Assembly: GCA_009921565.1 (NCBI GenBank)
Contig: RFXM01000003.1
Span: 1 to 50,692 of the forward strand
Source of the DNA: Methylocystaceae bacterium
Lineage (GTDB): Bacteria; Pseudomonadota; Alphaproteobacteria; Rhizobiales; Beijerinckiaceae
DNA: 50,692 bases
Reading direction: 5' to 3'
Under the pieces are notes generated by a model. The model did not search any database and had not been told where the DNA came from. It worked only from the letters and a program-made list of their open reading frames with translations. This document shows positions 1-10,409 of the stretch, one piece after another (the first letter of the stretch is position 1; each line of letters opens with the position of its first letter). The translations under genes were made by a program, and so were the position numbers.

Positions 1-1
1 C

Positions 2-1852
2 TGCGTGGCCGTAATGGAAGGATCGAGCCCTAAAGTTATTGAAAACGCCGAAGGCGCTCGCACAACGCCATCGATTGTCGCCTTCACAGAGGATGGCGAG
101 AGACTAGTTGGTCAACCCGCAAAACGCCAAGCGGTCACCAATCCAGACAAGACCTTCTTTGCAATCAAGCGCCTCATTGGCCGCACCTTTGATGATCCGA
201 TGACCAAAAAGGACATCGGTCTTGTTCCCTATAAAATCGTTAAGGCGAACAATGGCGATGCGTGGGTTGAAGCTTCTGGCAAGCAATATTCTCCCTCACA
301 AATATCGGCTTTCATTTTGCAGAAAATGAAAGAAACAGCTGAGGCTTTTCTCGGACAAAACGTGACACAAGCTGTCATTACGGTGCCAGCCTATTTTAAT
401 GACGCACAACGGCAGGCGACGAAGGACGCTGGTAAAATCGCCGGCCTTGAAGTTTTGCGCATCATCAACGAGCCAACAGCTGCGGCGCTGGCCTATGGTC
501 TTGATAAAAAGCAAAATGGCACAATCGCTGTTTATGACTTAGGCGGCGGAACGTTTGACGTATCCATTCTTGAAATCGGCGACGGCGTCTTTGAAGTTAA
601 GTCGACGAATGGCGATACTTTCTTGGGCGGCGAAGACTTCGATAACCGAATTGTCGAATATCTCGCAGCAGAATTTAAAAAAGACCAAGGCATCGATCTC
701 ACCAAAGATAAGCTCGCCTTGCAGCGCTTAAAGGAAGCCGCGGAAAAAGCTAAAATCGAGCTCTCTTCAGCGACGCAGACTGATATTAATCTGCCCTACA
801 TCACGGCGGATTCCTCAGGTCCAAAGCATTTAACGCTGAAGTTAACGCGCGCGAAATTTGAAGCCTTAGTGGATGATCTCATCCAACGTACGGTTGAGCC
901 CTGTAAGAAAGCGCTGAAAGACGCTGGCCTATCAGCTTCTGAAATTGGCGAGGTCGTCCTTGTCGGCGGCATGACGCGCATGCCGAAGGTTCAGGAAGTC
1001 GTAAAAGAGTTCTTCGGTAAAGAACCGCATAAGGGCGTCAACCCAGACGAAGTTGTTGCAATCGGCGCAGCAGTTCAAGCCGGCGTTTTGCAAGGCGACG
1101 TGAAAGACGTCTTGCTCCTCGACGTCACGCCGCTTTCACTCGGCATCGAAACGCTGGGCGGCGTCTTCACGCGCTTGATCGATCGCAACACCACAATCCC
1201 AACTAAGAAAAGCCAGGTCTTCTCAACGGCTGAGGATAATCAAACGGCCGTCACCATTCGCGTATTCCAAGGCGAGCGCGAAATGGCGGCGGATAATAAA
1301 ATGCTTGGGCAGTTTGATCTCGTGGGCATTCCACCCGCGCCACGCGGCATGCCGCAAGTCGAAGTCACTTTCGACATCGACGCAAATGGCATTGTGAATG
1401 TCACGGCCAAAGATAAGGCGACGAATAAAGAACAGCAGATCCGCATCCAGGCCTCCGGCGGCTTGTCCGACGCTGATATCGATAAGATGGTGAAAGACGC
1501 AGAAGCGCACGCCTCAGAAGATAAGCAGCGCCGCGAATTGGTTGACGCAAAAAACCATGCGGAAGCCTCCGTCCACGCCGCCGAGAAGTCCGTGGCTGAA
1601 TATGGCGATAAGGTCTCTAGCGCTGACAAGAGCGCCCTAGAAGCGGCCATTGCGGCACTCAAAAGCGCATTAGAAGGCGAGGATGTCGAGGCGATCAAAG
1701 CCAAGACAACCGAGCTTGCGCAGGCTTCCATGAAGCTGGGTGAAGCGATGTATAAGGCCCAACAGGCTGAAGCCTCCAGCGCAGGCGCAGGCGATGCGCC
1801 AAAAGATGACGTTATCGACGCTGAGTTCAAAGACGTCGGCGACGACAAGTAA
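2..1852 (+). CDS. dnaK: Molecular chaperone DnaK (Hsp70), 5' truncated by window edge
   Basis: Translation runs [24 protein letters not shown]... with Hsp70 motifs ([30 protein letters not shown]) and a C-terminal [15 protein letters not shown] tail; frame open from base 2, true start lies upstream of the window. Confidence 0.98.
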   Translation, partial: CVAVMEGSSPKVIENAEGARTTPSIVAFTEDGERLVGQPAKRQAVTNPDKTFFAIKRLIGRTFDDPMTKKDIGLVPYKIVKANNGDAWVEASGKQYSPSQISAFILQKMKETAEAFLGQNVTQAVITVPAYFNDAQRQATKDAGKIAGLEVLRIINEPTAAALAYGLDKKQNGTIAVYDLGGGTFDVSILEIGDGVFEVKSTNGDTFLGGEDFDNRIVEYLAAEFKKDQGIDLTKDKLALQRLKEAAEKAKIELSSATQTDINLPYITADSSGPKHLTLKLTRAKFEALVDDLIQRTVEPCKKALKDAGLSASEIGEVVLVGGMTRMPKVQEVVKEFFGKEPHKGVNPDEVVAIGAAVQAGVLQGDVKDVLLLDVTPLSLGIETLGGVFTRLIDRNTTIPTKKSQVFSTAEDNQTAVTIRVFQGEREMAADNKMLGQFDLVGIPPAPRGMPQVEVTFDIDANGIVNVTAKDKATNKEQQIRIQASGGLSDADIDKMVKDAEAHASEDKQRRELVDAKNHAEASVHAAEKSVAEYGDKVSSADKSALEAAIAALKSALEGEDVEAIKAKTTELAQASMKLGEAMYKAQQAEASSAGAGDAPKDDVIDAEFKDVGDDK

Positions 1853-1901
1853 CGCGTAACAGGGACTAGTTTAAATTGTCCCGATGCGATAGCCACAACG
1901 C

Positions 1902-1928
1902 AACCCGGCGCGCCTGCGCCGGGTTTCG
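1902..1928 (+). terminator. Rho-independent terminator-like hairpin after dnaK
   Basis: AACCCGGCGC-GCCT-GCGCCGGGTT, perfect 10-bp stem followed by a short T tract. Confidence 0.7.
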
Positions 1929-2022
1929 TCATGTCTAGTCTGTGCGCGCACAGCTGCGCCTTTGATGTTTCAGCGACATCAGCCGTAGCAAACCCGCCAA
2001 AGATGAGTGAATAAGAAAAGCG

Positions 2023-3144
2023 ATGGCCAAACGCGACTACTACGAAGTTCTCGGCGTCTCTCGGACTTCAACAGAGACGGAGATGAAAATCGCCTTTCGC
2101 AAAGCTGCGATGCAATGCCATCCCGATCGTCATCCGGGAGATAAAGACGCAGAAGTAAGATTTAAAGAGCTCAATGAAGCCTACCAATGTCTCTGCGACC
2201 CACAAAAACGCTCCGCCTATGATCGCTTCGGCCATGCGGCTTTTGAACAAGGCGGCGGTATGGGCGGCTTTGGCGGCGGCGAGGGCTTTGGCGCCTCCAT
2301 GTCAGATATTTTTGAAGATCTTTTTGGCGATGTGATGGGACGTCGCAATCGCTCGGGCGGACGCGAGCGCGGATCTGATTTACGCTACAATATGGAAATC
2401 ACGCTGGAGGAGGCCTTTAGCGGCAAAGCAGCGGCGTTGAAGATTCCAACTTCGGTAACTTGCGAACCCTGCACGGGCACTGGAGCCAAATCCGGTTCAA
2501 AACCGAAAACTTGTAAAACCTGCGGCGGGCAAGGACGCGTAAGAGCGCAGCAGGGATTTTTCGCCATTGAGCGCACCTGCCCAAGTTGCCAAGGCCGCGG
2601 AGAGATCATTGATAATCCGTGTCCAAATTGTAGCGGCACAGGACGGAAAACTATTGAACGCGCCTTATCCGTCAATATTCCCCCTGGCGTAGAAGACGGA
2701 ACGCGCATTCGCCTCTCTGGAGAGGGCGAAGCGGGATTAAGAGGCGGCCCCTCGGGCGATCTGTATATTTTTCTTTCTGTAAAACCGCATCCCTTATTCC
2801 AGCGCGATGGCGCAGATCTTTACTGTCGAGTGCCAATCTCAATGGTTAAGGCGGCGCTTGGCGGCGAGATCAGCGTTCACGCGCTCGATGGCTCCGAGGT
2901 GAAACTCAAAGTCCCAGAAGGCGCACAATCGGGTAAACAACTCAAAGCTAAGGGCAAGGGCATGCCGGTCTTGCGCGGTCGCGATTATGGCGATCTTCAT
3001 GTGCAACTAAGCGTTGAAACCCCGCAAAAACTAACCAAACGACAAAAAGAATTACTCGCAGAGTTTGAACATGAATCCTCTCACGATACACATCCCGAGG
3101 CGATGAGCTTTTTTGCCCGCATGAAAGAATTATTTGGGAAATAA
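2023..3144 (+). CDS. dnaJ: Chaperone protein DnaJ
   Basis: J domain [14 protein letters not shown]...[10 protein letters not shown]-rich region, four CxxCxGxG-type zinc motifs. Confidence 0.98.
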   Translation: MAKRDYYEVLGVSRTSTETEMKIAFRKAAMQCHPDRHPGDKDAEVRFKELNEAYQCLCDPQKRSAYDRFGHAAFEQGGGMGGFGGGEGFGASMSDIFEDLFGDVMGRRNRSGGRERGSDLRYNMEITLEEAFSGKAAALKIPTSVTCEPCTGTGAKSGSKPKTCKTCGGQGRVRAQQGFFAIERTCPSCQGRGEIIDNPCPNCSGTGRKTIERALSVNIPPGVEDGTRIRLSGEGEAGLRGGPSGDLYIFLSVKPHPLFQRDGADLYCRVPISMVKAALGGEISVHALDGSEVKLKVPEGAQSGKQLKAKGKGMPVLRGRDYGDLHVQLSVETPQKLTKRQKELLAEFEHESSHDTHPEAMSFFARMKELFGK

Positions 3145-3217
3145 GCGATTTCTGTTTAAATGCGTCAAAGCTTAAAAGAATAAGCGATAGTCGAACACGA
3201 CAAAACAAACGAGAGCA

Positions 3218-3841
3218 TTGGCCGTGCAGCAAAAAAAGAGCTCCCTTGCAGATAGCGCCCGTTTCATTCGTCAATGGGTCGAAAACCCTCGTCTCATCGG
3301 CGCCGTCTCGCCTTCTGGTCCTGCATTGGCAAAGGCTATGGCGAGCTACGTTGATTTAAAAAAAGAAGGTCCAATTATTGAATTAGGACCTGGCACCGGC
3401 CCTGTCACGCAAGCGCTTCTTGCACGCGGCATTGCGCCGGAGCGTCTTGTGCTTGTTGAATATGAGCAAGGCTTTTGTCACTTGCTAGCTGAGCGCTATC
3501 CTGGCGTTCAGATTGTTCAAGGCGACGCTTATAGTTTAAAAAATACATTACAGAATAAATTATCGGCGCAGCCCATAACGGTTGTTTCAAGTCTGCCGCT
3601 CCTTGTGCGGCCTGAACGCGATCGCGTTGAGTTGTTGCATCAAGCCTTCGAGCTCATGGGCCCGGAAGGGCTTTTTATACAATTCACCTACGGCCTAACA
3701 AAATCGCCCATGCCGATGCACGCCCATAGCATCAACGGCGCCTATGTAGGTAAAGGTTCTGCGCCGATCCTCCTCAACATTCCTCCCGCAAGAGTATGGC
3801 GCTATCGAAAAGCTGGCCATAGCGGTCGGCCTGCATCATGA
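3218..3841 (+). CDS. Class I SAM-dependent methyltransferase, PmtA-like (phospholipid N-methyltransferase-like)
   Basis: [23 protein letters not shown]-binding motif and VSSLPLL motif; stop overlaps pyrF start. Confidence 0.75.
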   Translation: MAVQQKKSSLADSARFIRQWVENPRLIGAVSPSGPALAKAMASYVDLKKEGPIIELGPGTGPVTQALLARGIAPERLVLVEYEQGFCHLLAERYPGVQIVQGDAYSLKNTLQNKLSAQPITVVSSLPLLVRPERDRVELLHQAFELMGPEGLFIQFTYGLTKSPMPMHAHSINGAYVGKGSAPILLNIPPARVWRYRKAGHSGRPAS

Positions 3842-4536
3842 TCAGCCAAGCGTCGCGCGAACGCTTAATCGTTGCGCTAGATGTTGAGGATGTCGCGACA
3901 GCCCGCGCGCTTACACAAAAACTTGGCGATACAGTTACATTTTATAAGATTGGCATGGAGCTCGCCTACTGCGGCGGCCTAGATCTCGCGCGTGACCTCA
4001 AGGCGCAAGGCAAAAAAATCTTTATTGATTTAAAGCTGCATGACATCGGCGCAACTGTTGAACGCGCTACTCGACAAATTGCGCGGTTAGACGCCGACTT
4101 CCTCACTGTTCACGCTTACCCCCAAACAATGACTGCTGCGCGCACGGGCGCTGGCGCAAAACTGAAACTGCTCGCCGTCACGGTGATGACCTCCTATGAC
4201 GACGCCGACCTCGAGGCTGCAGGTTACGCCTTTAATGTTGAGGCGCTTGTTAACCGTCGGGCGCAGCAAGCCCGCGCCGCAAATATTGACGGACTGATCC
4301 TCTCCCCGCTTGAGCTAGCCGCTATTCGACCCTGTGTCGGCCCAGACATGCTGCTGGTGACGCCAGGGGTAAGACCCGCCGGCGCTCAATTGGGCGACCA
4401 AAAGCGCGTTTTGACGCCTGCGCAAGCAATTGCAGCGACGGCAGACCACATCGTTGTCGGACGACCCATCACGCGCGCCCAGGATCCCCGCGCCGCGGCA
4501 GCCGCGATCGTCGATGAAATCGCTTCGGCTCGATGA
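3838..4536 (+). CDS. pyrF: Orotidine 5'-phosphate decarboxylase
   Basis: [13 protein letters not shown]...[13 protein letters not shown]...[18 protein letters not shown]...IVVGRPIT. Confidence 0.96.
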   Translation: MISQASRERLIVALDVEDVATARALTQKLGDTVTFYKIGMELAYCGGLDLARDLKAQGKKIFIDLKLHDIGATVERATRQIARLDADFLTVHAYPQTMTAARTGAGAKLKLLAVTVMTSYDDADLEAAGYAFNVEALVNRRAQQARAANIDGLILSPLELAAIRPCVGPDMLLVTPGVRPAGAQLGDQKRVLTPAQAIAATADHIVVGRPITRAQDPRAAAAAIVDEIASAR

Positions 4537-4643
4537 TTTACCTGCTTAAAACCCAGGCAAGGCTTTGCCAGCGCTAACGAGCTGCTGTAGGACTGCGCCA
4601 TTCAGGCGGGTTACCGCCCCTTAATTGAGGCTCCCGCGGCGAC

Positions 4644-5522
4644 ATGATGGACATTGCCGACACAGGTTCGGGCAAAACCCACCGAGACGAAAACTTTCCT
4701 GTCGCATCGATCCTACTTGCGCCGCGTCATCGCGCGCCTGTCATGGCATTTTATGATTTCGTTCGCGCAGCGGATGATATTTCCGATCATCCAACGCTGA
4801 GCGGGACTGAAAAAATAACGCTGCTTGACCGACTTGAAGCCGCTTTAATGGGAAACGGCCCAGAGGAAACCGTTGCGGCGCGCTTGCGCGAGATCTGCCA
4901 AGAACGGAATCTCGACCGACAACATGCTTGCGATCTTTTGATCGCTTTTCGGCGTGACGTCACAAAGCTACGCTACGACGACTGGGACGATCTGATCGAT
5001 TATTGTCGTTATTCCGCCATGCCGGTGGGACGGTTCGTGCTAGATGTGCATGGAGAAGACAAAGCGCGCACATGGCCAGCAAATGATGCGCTTTGCGCAG
5101 CGCTGCAAATCATTAATCATCTTCAAGATTGCGGAAAAGATTATCAAATGCTCAATCGCGTCTATCTAACGCGAGACACGCTTGAAAAACATGATGCGCA
5201 TGTTGACATGCTCGCCGCAAAGATAGCCGCCCCAGCGCTGCGCGCAACAATTACCGAGCTTAATCATAAAACAAAAAAATTACTTGAAACCGCACAGCCC
5301 TTTGCAGATTTAATTTGCGATACGCGCCTAGCGATGGAAGTTGGGGCTATTCATTCTTTGGCTGAAAAACTTATTGCGCGTCTTAACGTCGCTGATCCGC
5401 TCAGCGAAAAAGTCCATGAGGACAAAATAGGCTTTGCCGCCATAGCGGCAAAAGGCGCCCTGGGCGCTTTGTGCCGACGTCTGCTCCGCCCTAAGCGCAT
5501 TGTACTGGATCCAGCGCAATGA
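4644..5522 (+). CDS. hpnC: Squalene synthase HpnC (hydroxysqualene synthase)
   Basis: Trans-isoprenyl synthase fold motifs (FYDFVRAADDISD; INHLQDCGKDY); first gene of the hpnCDE-shc operon. Confidence 0.93.
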   Translation: MMDIADTGSGKTHRDENFPVASILLAPRHRAPVMAFYDFVRAADDISDHPTLSGTEKITLLDRLEAALMGNGPEETVAARLREICQERNLDRQHACDLLIAFRRDVTKLRYDDWDDLIDYCRYSAMPVGRFVLDVHGEDKARTWPANDALCAALQIINHLQDCGKDYQMLNRVYLTRDTLEKHDAHVDMLAAKIAAPALRATITELNHKTKKLLETAQPFADLICDTRLAMEVGAIHSLAEKLIARLNVADPLSEKVHEDKIGFAAIAAKGALGALCRRLLRPKRIVLDPAQ

Positions 5523-6385
5523 GTTGGCAAATCGATGAGCGCGCTACCGCGCCACAAACTCAAGGCATAGCCGTAAAAAGTTCATTTTACTTAGCCATGC
5601 GCATTCTCGAACCAGCGCGTCGCGACGCGATGTTTGCGATTTACGCTTTTTGTCGCGCAGTTGATGATATTGCTGACGATGAAGGCGATCGCGACGACCG
5701 ACGAAAAGCGCTTGATCGTTGGCGAGAAGATTTGGATGCGCTTTACGCAGGACAAATTCGGCCAAGCAATGCGTTTCTTGCTGGAGCAGTGCGTCGCTTT
5801 AAACTTGACCGGGCTGATTTTGAAGCTGTGATCGACGGCATGCAAATGGATGTCGATGAAGATATCTGCGCACCCAATTGGGAAAAACTAGATCTTTATT
5901 GCGACCGCGTCGCCAGCGCTGTTGGACGTTTGTCTGTGCGCGCCTTTGGTCTGACCGAGGAAAAGGAGGGGCAGCTGCCTGAAGGGCCAAAGCTTTTGGC
6001 GCATCACTTGGGCCGCGCGCTGCAATTAACAAATATTCTGCGTGACTTGGATGAGGATGCAACACGCGGACGTCTCTATCTGCCGCAAGAATGCCTCTGT
6101 GACGCCGGCATTTCTACACAGGCCCCACATGCTGTCTTGGTTGATGGAAATCTTGCCGCCGCCTGCGCCCCGGTCATACTTCGCGCGCGCGAGCACTATG
6201 ACCAAGCCGATCACATCATGACGAAGTTGCCAAAGAGCGGCTTGAAAGCGCCTTATATGATGTCTGTCGGTTACCGCTCCATCTTTGATAATCTCACTAA
6301 ACGCGGATTTGCGCCGCCGCGCGCGCCTGTACATGTTTCTCGCGTGAAACTTGCAGGCGCGTTTCTACGTCATCTTTTCTCGTGA
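5519..6385 (+). CDS. hpnD: Presqualene diphosphate synthase HpnD
   Basis: SSFYLAMRILEPARRDAMFAIYAFCRAVDDIADDEGD; LTNILRDLDEDATRGRLYLP; overlaps hpnC stop by 4 bp. Confidence 0.95.
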   Translation: MSWQIDERATAPQTQGIAVKSSFYLAMRILEPARRDAMFAIYAFCRAVDDIADDEGDRDDRRKALDRWREDLDALYAGQIRPSNAFLAGAVRRFKLDRADFEAVIDGMQMDVDEDICAPNWEKLDLYCDRVASAVGRLSVRAFGLTEEKEGQLPEGPKLLAHHLGRALQLTNILRDLDEDATRGRLYLPQECLCDAGISTQAPHAVLVDGNLAAACAPVILRAREHYDQADHIMTKLPKSGLKAPYMMSVGYRSIFDNLTKRGFAPPRAPVHVSRVKLAGAFLRHLFS

Positions 6386-7653
6386 CGGGCATAACCCACA
6401 TCATCGGCGCCGGACTTGCAGGACTTTCCTGCGCTATCCGACTTTGCGATAAAGGCAAAAAAGTCGCGCTCTATGAAGCAGCGCGTCTCGCAGGCGGACG
6501 CGCACGCTCTTATTTTGACGCCACGCTGGGCTTAACAATTGATAATGGCAATCATCTTTTATTATCTGGCAATCGCGCCGCTCTAGATTATGCGCGCCGC
6601 TTAAATACAAGCGAAGGTCTGATTGGCCCAGAAACTTGCGCTTTCGATTTCATGGATCTTTCTACGGGCGCAAGATGGCGCTTGCGTCCCAATGACTCAC
6701 AACTTCCTTGGTGGGTATTTTTCAACGATCGACGCGTTCCCGGAACACGACCGCTTGACTATCTCGACGCAGCAAAACTTCTTTTTGCAAAACAAGACGC
6801 CACAATCGGCGAAACCATGCGGTGTCAGGGCGCCTTGTACGAAAAATTATGGCGTCCAGTCATGCTATCGGCGCTCAACACCGATCCGCCAGAAGCCTCC
6901 GCCGCTCTAGCTGGGGCAATTTTGCGTGAGACTCTTGCAGCAGGAGGGCGCGCCTGTCGCCCGTTAGTTGCAAAAAAAGGATTAAGCGACGTCTTTATTG
7001 AGCCAGCGTTGCATAAACTCGCTCAACAGGCTGTCGCGCCGAAATTCGGCGCGCGGTTAAAAGAAATTGTCTTTGCAGAGGATCGCGTTACACAGTTACG
7101 TTTTGCCGGGGAAGAGATCTCCGTCAGCCCGCAAGACACTGTTGTTTTCGCGGCTCCCGCCTGGGCGGCGGAAGAATTGATTCCCAAACTGCAAGCGCCC
7201 AATGATCACCGCGCGATCTTAAATGTTCATTTCAAACTGACGCCGCCCAATGACCAGCCGCTGCTTTTGGGACTTGTCAACGGTCTATCAGAGTGGCTTT
7301 TTGCCTTTGACGATCGTCTTTCCGTTACAATTAGCGGCGCGGACCGTCTGATGGAGACGCCGCGCGAAGCCTTAGCCTGCCAGGTGTGGCGGGAGGTTGC
7401 GCGAGCGATTGGGCTGGATGTCTCAAAGACGCATGATCTTGCCTCCGATCTGCCGCCGTGGCAGATCGTGAAAGAGAAGCGCGCAACCTTTGCGGCGACC
7501 CCCGCCCAAGATGCGCGCCGACCCGACGCCAAAACAGCATGGGAGAATTTATTTCTCGCCGGCGATTGGACGGCGACAGGACTGCCCGCGACCATTGAAG
7601 GGACGATCCGCTCCGGCTATCGGGCGGCGGACCTTGTCAGCGAAAACGCCTGA
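6382..7653 (+). CDS. hpnE: Hydroxysqualene dehydroxylase HpnE (FAD-dependent)
   Basis: N-terminal dinucleotide-binding IIGAGLAGLSCAIRLCDKGKKVALYEA; C-terminal FLAGDWTATGLPATIEGTIRSGYRAA; operon context. Confidence 0.94.
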   Translation: MTGITHIIGAGLAGLSCAIRLCDKGKKVALYEAARLAGGRARSYFDATLGLTIDNGNHLLLSGNRAALDYARRLNTSEGLIGPETCAFDFMDLSTGARWRLRPNDSQLPWWVFFNDRRVPGTRPLDYLDAAKLLFAKQDATIGETMRCQGALYEKLWRPVMLSALNTDPPEASAALAGAILRETLAAGGRACRPLVAKKGLSDVFIEPALHKLAQQAVAPKFGARLKEIVFAEDRVTQLRFAGEEISVSPQDTVVFAAPAWAAEELIPKLQAPNDHRAILNVHFKLTPPNDQPLLLGLVNGLSEWLFAFDDRLSVTISGADRLMETPREALACQVWREVARAIGLDVSKTHDLASDLPPWQIVKEKRATFAATPAQDARRPDAKTAWENLFLAGDWTATGLPATIEGTIRSGYRAADLVSENA

Positions 7654-7670
7654 CGCCAATTGAGAGTTTT

Positions 7671-9668
7671 TTGCAACCCACGAGGCTTGAAAGAATGACT
7701 GAAGCCGCGCGCCTTGCCCCCAGCGCAGAACTCCTAAACGCCGCCGAACTCGAAACAAGCATTCAAAACGCCAAGCGCGCGCTGCTCACCTTAAGCAAGT
7801 CGGACGGCCACTGGTGTTTTGAGCTTGAGGCCGACTGCACAATCCCTGCTGAATATATCTTAATGCGCCATTATCGCGCTGAGCCTATCGACGCCGAACT
7901 CGAAAGAAAGATCGCCGCCTATTTGCGTCGCACACAAGGAGCGCATGGCGGCTGGCCATTATTTCAAGATGGCGATTTCAACATTAGCGCGAGCGTAAAA
8001 GCCTATTTTGCGCTTAAGATGATTGGCGATGATATTAATGCGCCGCACATGGCGCGCGCGCGCGCTTCAATTCTTGCGCATGGCGGCGCGGCGACAAGTA
8101 ATGTCTTCACACGCGCATTGTTAGCGCTTTATGGCGAAATTCCCTGGCGCGGCGTACCTGTCATGCCTGTTGAAATCATGCTCTTGCCAAAATGGTTCCC
8201 CTTCCATCTTGATAAGGTCTCCTATTGGGCGCGCACTGTGCTCGTACCGTTGCTTGTTTTGATGACAAAAAAACCGCGCGCGAAGAATCCGCTTGGCGTG
8301 CATATTCGTGAATTATTCACAACGCCGCCAGAAGATGTAAAAGTTTGGCCAAGGGGCGAACATCAAACCTGGCCATGGGCGCATATTTTTGGCGAGATCG
8401 ATAAATTATTACGCCTGATCGATCCTTATCTTCCGCGTCAAACGCGCGAGAAAGCGCTTCAACAAGCCGTTGACTGGACGACAGAGCGCCTCAATGGCGT
8501 TGATGGTCTAGGAGCGATTTTTCCCGCAATGGCCAATTCATTACTGATGTATGATGTTTTAGGCGTTCCACCCGATGATGCGCGCGTACAAGCCGCCCGC
8601 ACGGCTATTGAACGTCTTCTTGTCATCCATGAAGATGAAGCCTATTGCCAACCCTGCGTATCGCCGATTTGGGACAGTTCTCTTGTTGCGCATGCATTAC
8701 TTGAAACAGGCGATGAAGATGCGAAGGCCGGAGCCCGCGCAGCCTGCGAATGGTTAGCGCCCTTGCAAGTTCTCGACATTAAAGGCGACTGGGCGGCGCA
8801 ACGTCCAGATGTGCGCCCTGGCGGCTGGGCGTTTCAATACGCAAATCCTTATTATCCCGACGTTGACGATACTGCTGTCGTCGCCACGGCGATGGATCGC
8901 TTAACAAGCGGCGACATGAGTAAACCCTATGCTGAACGCATTCTGCGCGCGCGAGAATGGATTATCGGCCTGCAAAGTAAAAATGGCGGTTGGGGCGCAT
9001 TCGACGCGGATAATAATTATGACTATCTCAATCACATTCCCTTCGCCGACCATGGCGCGCTGCTGGATCCCCCCACGACAGACGTCTCTGCGCGCTGCGT
9101 TTCTATGCTTGCGCAGCTAGGCGATACGATTGAAACAAGCGATGCACTCAAACGCGGCGTTGATTATATTTTAGCTGAACAAGAAAAAGACGGCAGCTGG
9201 TTCGGCCGCTGGGGCGCCAACTATATCTATGGCGCCTGGTCAGCGTTATGCGCGCTTAACGCCGCAGGCCTGCCGCATGCGCATGACGCCTATCGTCGCG
9301 CTGTGAATTGGTTTGTTGAAATTCAAAATAGCGATGGCGGCTGGGGCGAAGATCTTTCAAGTTACAAGCTTGAATATCGCGGCTATGAACAAGCGCCTTC
9401 AACAGCCTCGCAAACAGCTTGGGCGCTTATGGGATTGATGGCGGCAGGAGAAGTCGACCATCCCGCTGTCGCTCGGGGCGTCGCCTATTTGCAAAAGAAC
9501 CAAACGAGCGCCGGACTTTGGGATGAAGCCCGATATACGGCGACAGGTTTTCCGCGCGTCTTTTATCTACGCTATCACGGTTATGCGAAATTTTTTCCGC
9601 TCTGGGCTCTCGCGCGCTATCGTAATTTGCAACGCGCAAATAGCAAACGCGTTCAATATGGCCTCTAA
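7671..9668 (+). CDS. shc: Squalene-hopene cyclase
   Basis: Multiple QxxxGxW-type repeats (QSKNGGWGAFD, QEKDGSWFGRWG, QNSDGGWGEDL) and catalytic motif DVDDTAVV. Confidence 0.97.
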   Translation: MQPTRLERMTEAARLAPSAELLNAAELETSIQNAKRALLTLSKSDGHWCFELEADCTIPAEYILMRHYRAEPIDAELERKIAAYLRRTQGAHGGWPLFQDGDFNISASVKAYFALKMIGDDINAPHMARARASILAHGGAATSNVFTRALLALYGEIPWRGVPVMPVEIMLLPKWFPFHLDKVSYWARTVLVPLLVLMTKKPRAKNPLGVHIRELFTTPPEDVKVWPRGEHQTWPWAHIFGEIDKLLRLIDPYLPRQTREKALQQAVDWTTERLNGVDGLGAIFPAMANSLLMYDVLGVPPDDARVQAARTAIERLLVIHEDEAYCQPCVSPIWDSSLVAHALLETGDEDAKAGARAACEWLAPLQVLDIKGDWAAQRPDVRPGGWAFQYANPYYPDVDDTAVVATAMDRLTSGDMSKPYAERILRAREWIIGLQSKNGGWGAFDADNNYDYLNHIPFADHGALLDPPTTDVSARCVSMLAQLGDTIETSDALKRGVDYILAEQEKDGSWFGRWGANYIYGAWSALCALNAAGLPHAHDAYRRAVNWFVEIQNSDGGWGEDLSSYKLEYRGYEQAPSTASQTAWALMGLMAAGEVDHPAVARGVAYLQKNQTSAGLWDEARYTATGFPRVFYLRYHGYAKFFPLWALARYRNLQRANSKRVQYGL

Positions 9669-9683
9669 CCGACAGCGCGTTAA

Positions 9684-10409
9684 ATGACCCGGCGGCGCCA
9701 TCGCGATCAAGACGCGCAACGAAACGCGCCGCTCTTGTTTATAACAGGCATGCAACGCGAAGCCGCCTGCTGTGACAGCGACGGCGTGGTTATTATTTGT
9801 AGCGGGGCTAATGTCCAACATCTGCGCAAGCAGCTTACGCGCTTAGAAAATCAAAAATTTTCAGCTGTACTGAGCGTTGGATTAGCGGGCGGATTAGATC
9901 CTTCATTGCGCGCTGGCGATATCCTGATCGCTGACGCGATCGTCGAGAATGATCGACGCTTGCCAACAGATCCGCGATTTGCGCAAGCGCTTACGCAGGG
10001 GATAAGCGCTTGTGGCGACAAAGTCGTTAATGGCGCTATTTACGGCGCTGACGCAATCATCTTGAGCGTTGAAGAAAAAGCGCGATTACGCGCGGCGACG
10101 CAAGCGATGGCGGTAGATATGGAATCTCACATCGCCGCGGATTTTGCGCGACGACGCCAACTGCCCTTTGTGGCTTGTCGAGTTATTAGCGACCCCGCCC
10201 AACGGGCGCTGCCTCCGCTTGCGCTGAAAGCGATCACGCCACAGGGCGATGTCGATATCAAGGAAATTGCGCTTGGATTGCTCCAAGCGCCAAGTCAGAT
10301 CGGTGGACTGATCCGCGCAGGCCTCGACTCTCAGGCGGCCTTTAAACGATTAAGCGGCTGTCGAACGCTGCTCGGCCCGCTGCTTCGCCTCGTGCTCGCG
10401 GATCTCTGA
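9684..10409 (+). CDS. hpnG: Hopanoid-associated phosphorylase HpnG (adenosylhopane nucleoside phosphorylase family)
   Basis: Nucleoside phosphorylase-like VLSVGLAGGLDPSLRAGDILIAD, AVDMESHIAADFA; position directly after shc. Confidence 0.88.
   Translation: MTRRRHRDQDAQRNAPLLFITGMQREAACCDSDGVVIICSGANVQHLRKQLTRLENQKFSAVLSVGLAGGLDPSLRAGDILIADAIVENDRRLPTDPRFAQALTQGISACGDKVVNGAIYGADAIILSVEEKARLRAATQAMAVDMESHIAADFARRRQLPFVACRVISDPAQRALPPLALKAITPQGDVDIKEIALGLLQAPSQIGGLIRAGLDSQAAFKRLSGCRTLLGPLLRLVLADL

Noticed and set aside
1862-1882. GGGAC...GTCCC imperfect hairpin after dnaK
   Set aside because: Short stem with AT-rich loop; the nearby 10-bp terminator is the credible element
1240-1932. 230-aa minus-strand ORF antisense to dnaK
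   Set aside because: Shadow ORF of a highly conserved plus-strand gene; low-complexity Ser/Ala composition and no family motif
4386-4601. 71-aa minus-strand ORF at the end of pyrF
   Set aside because: Antisense to the conserved pyrF C-terminus, no SD or motif support
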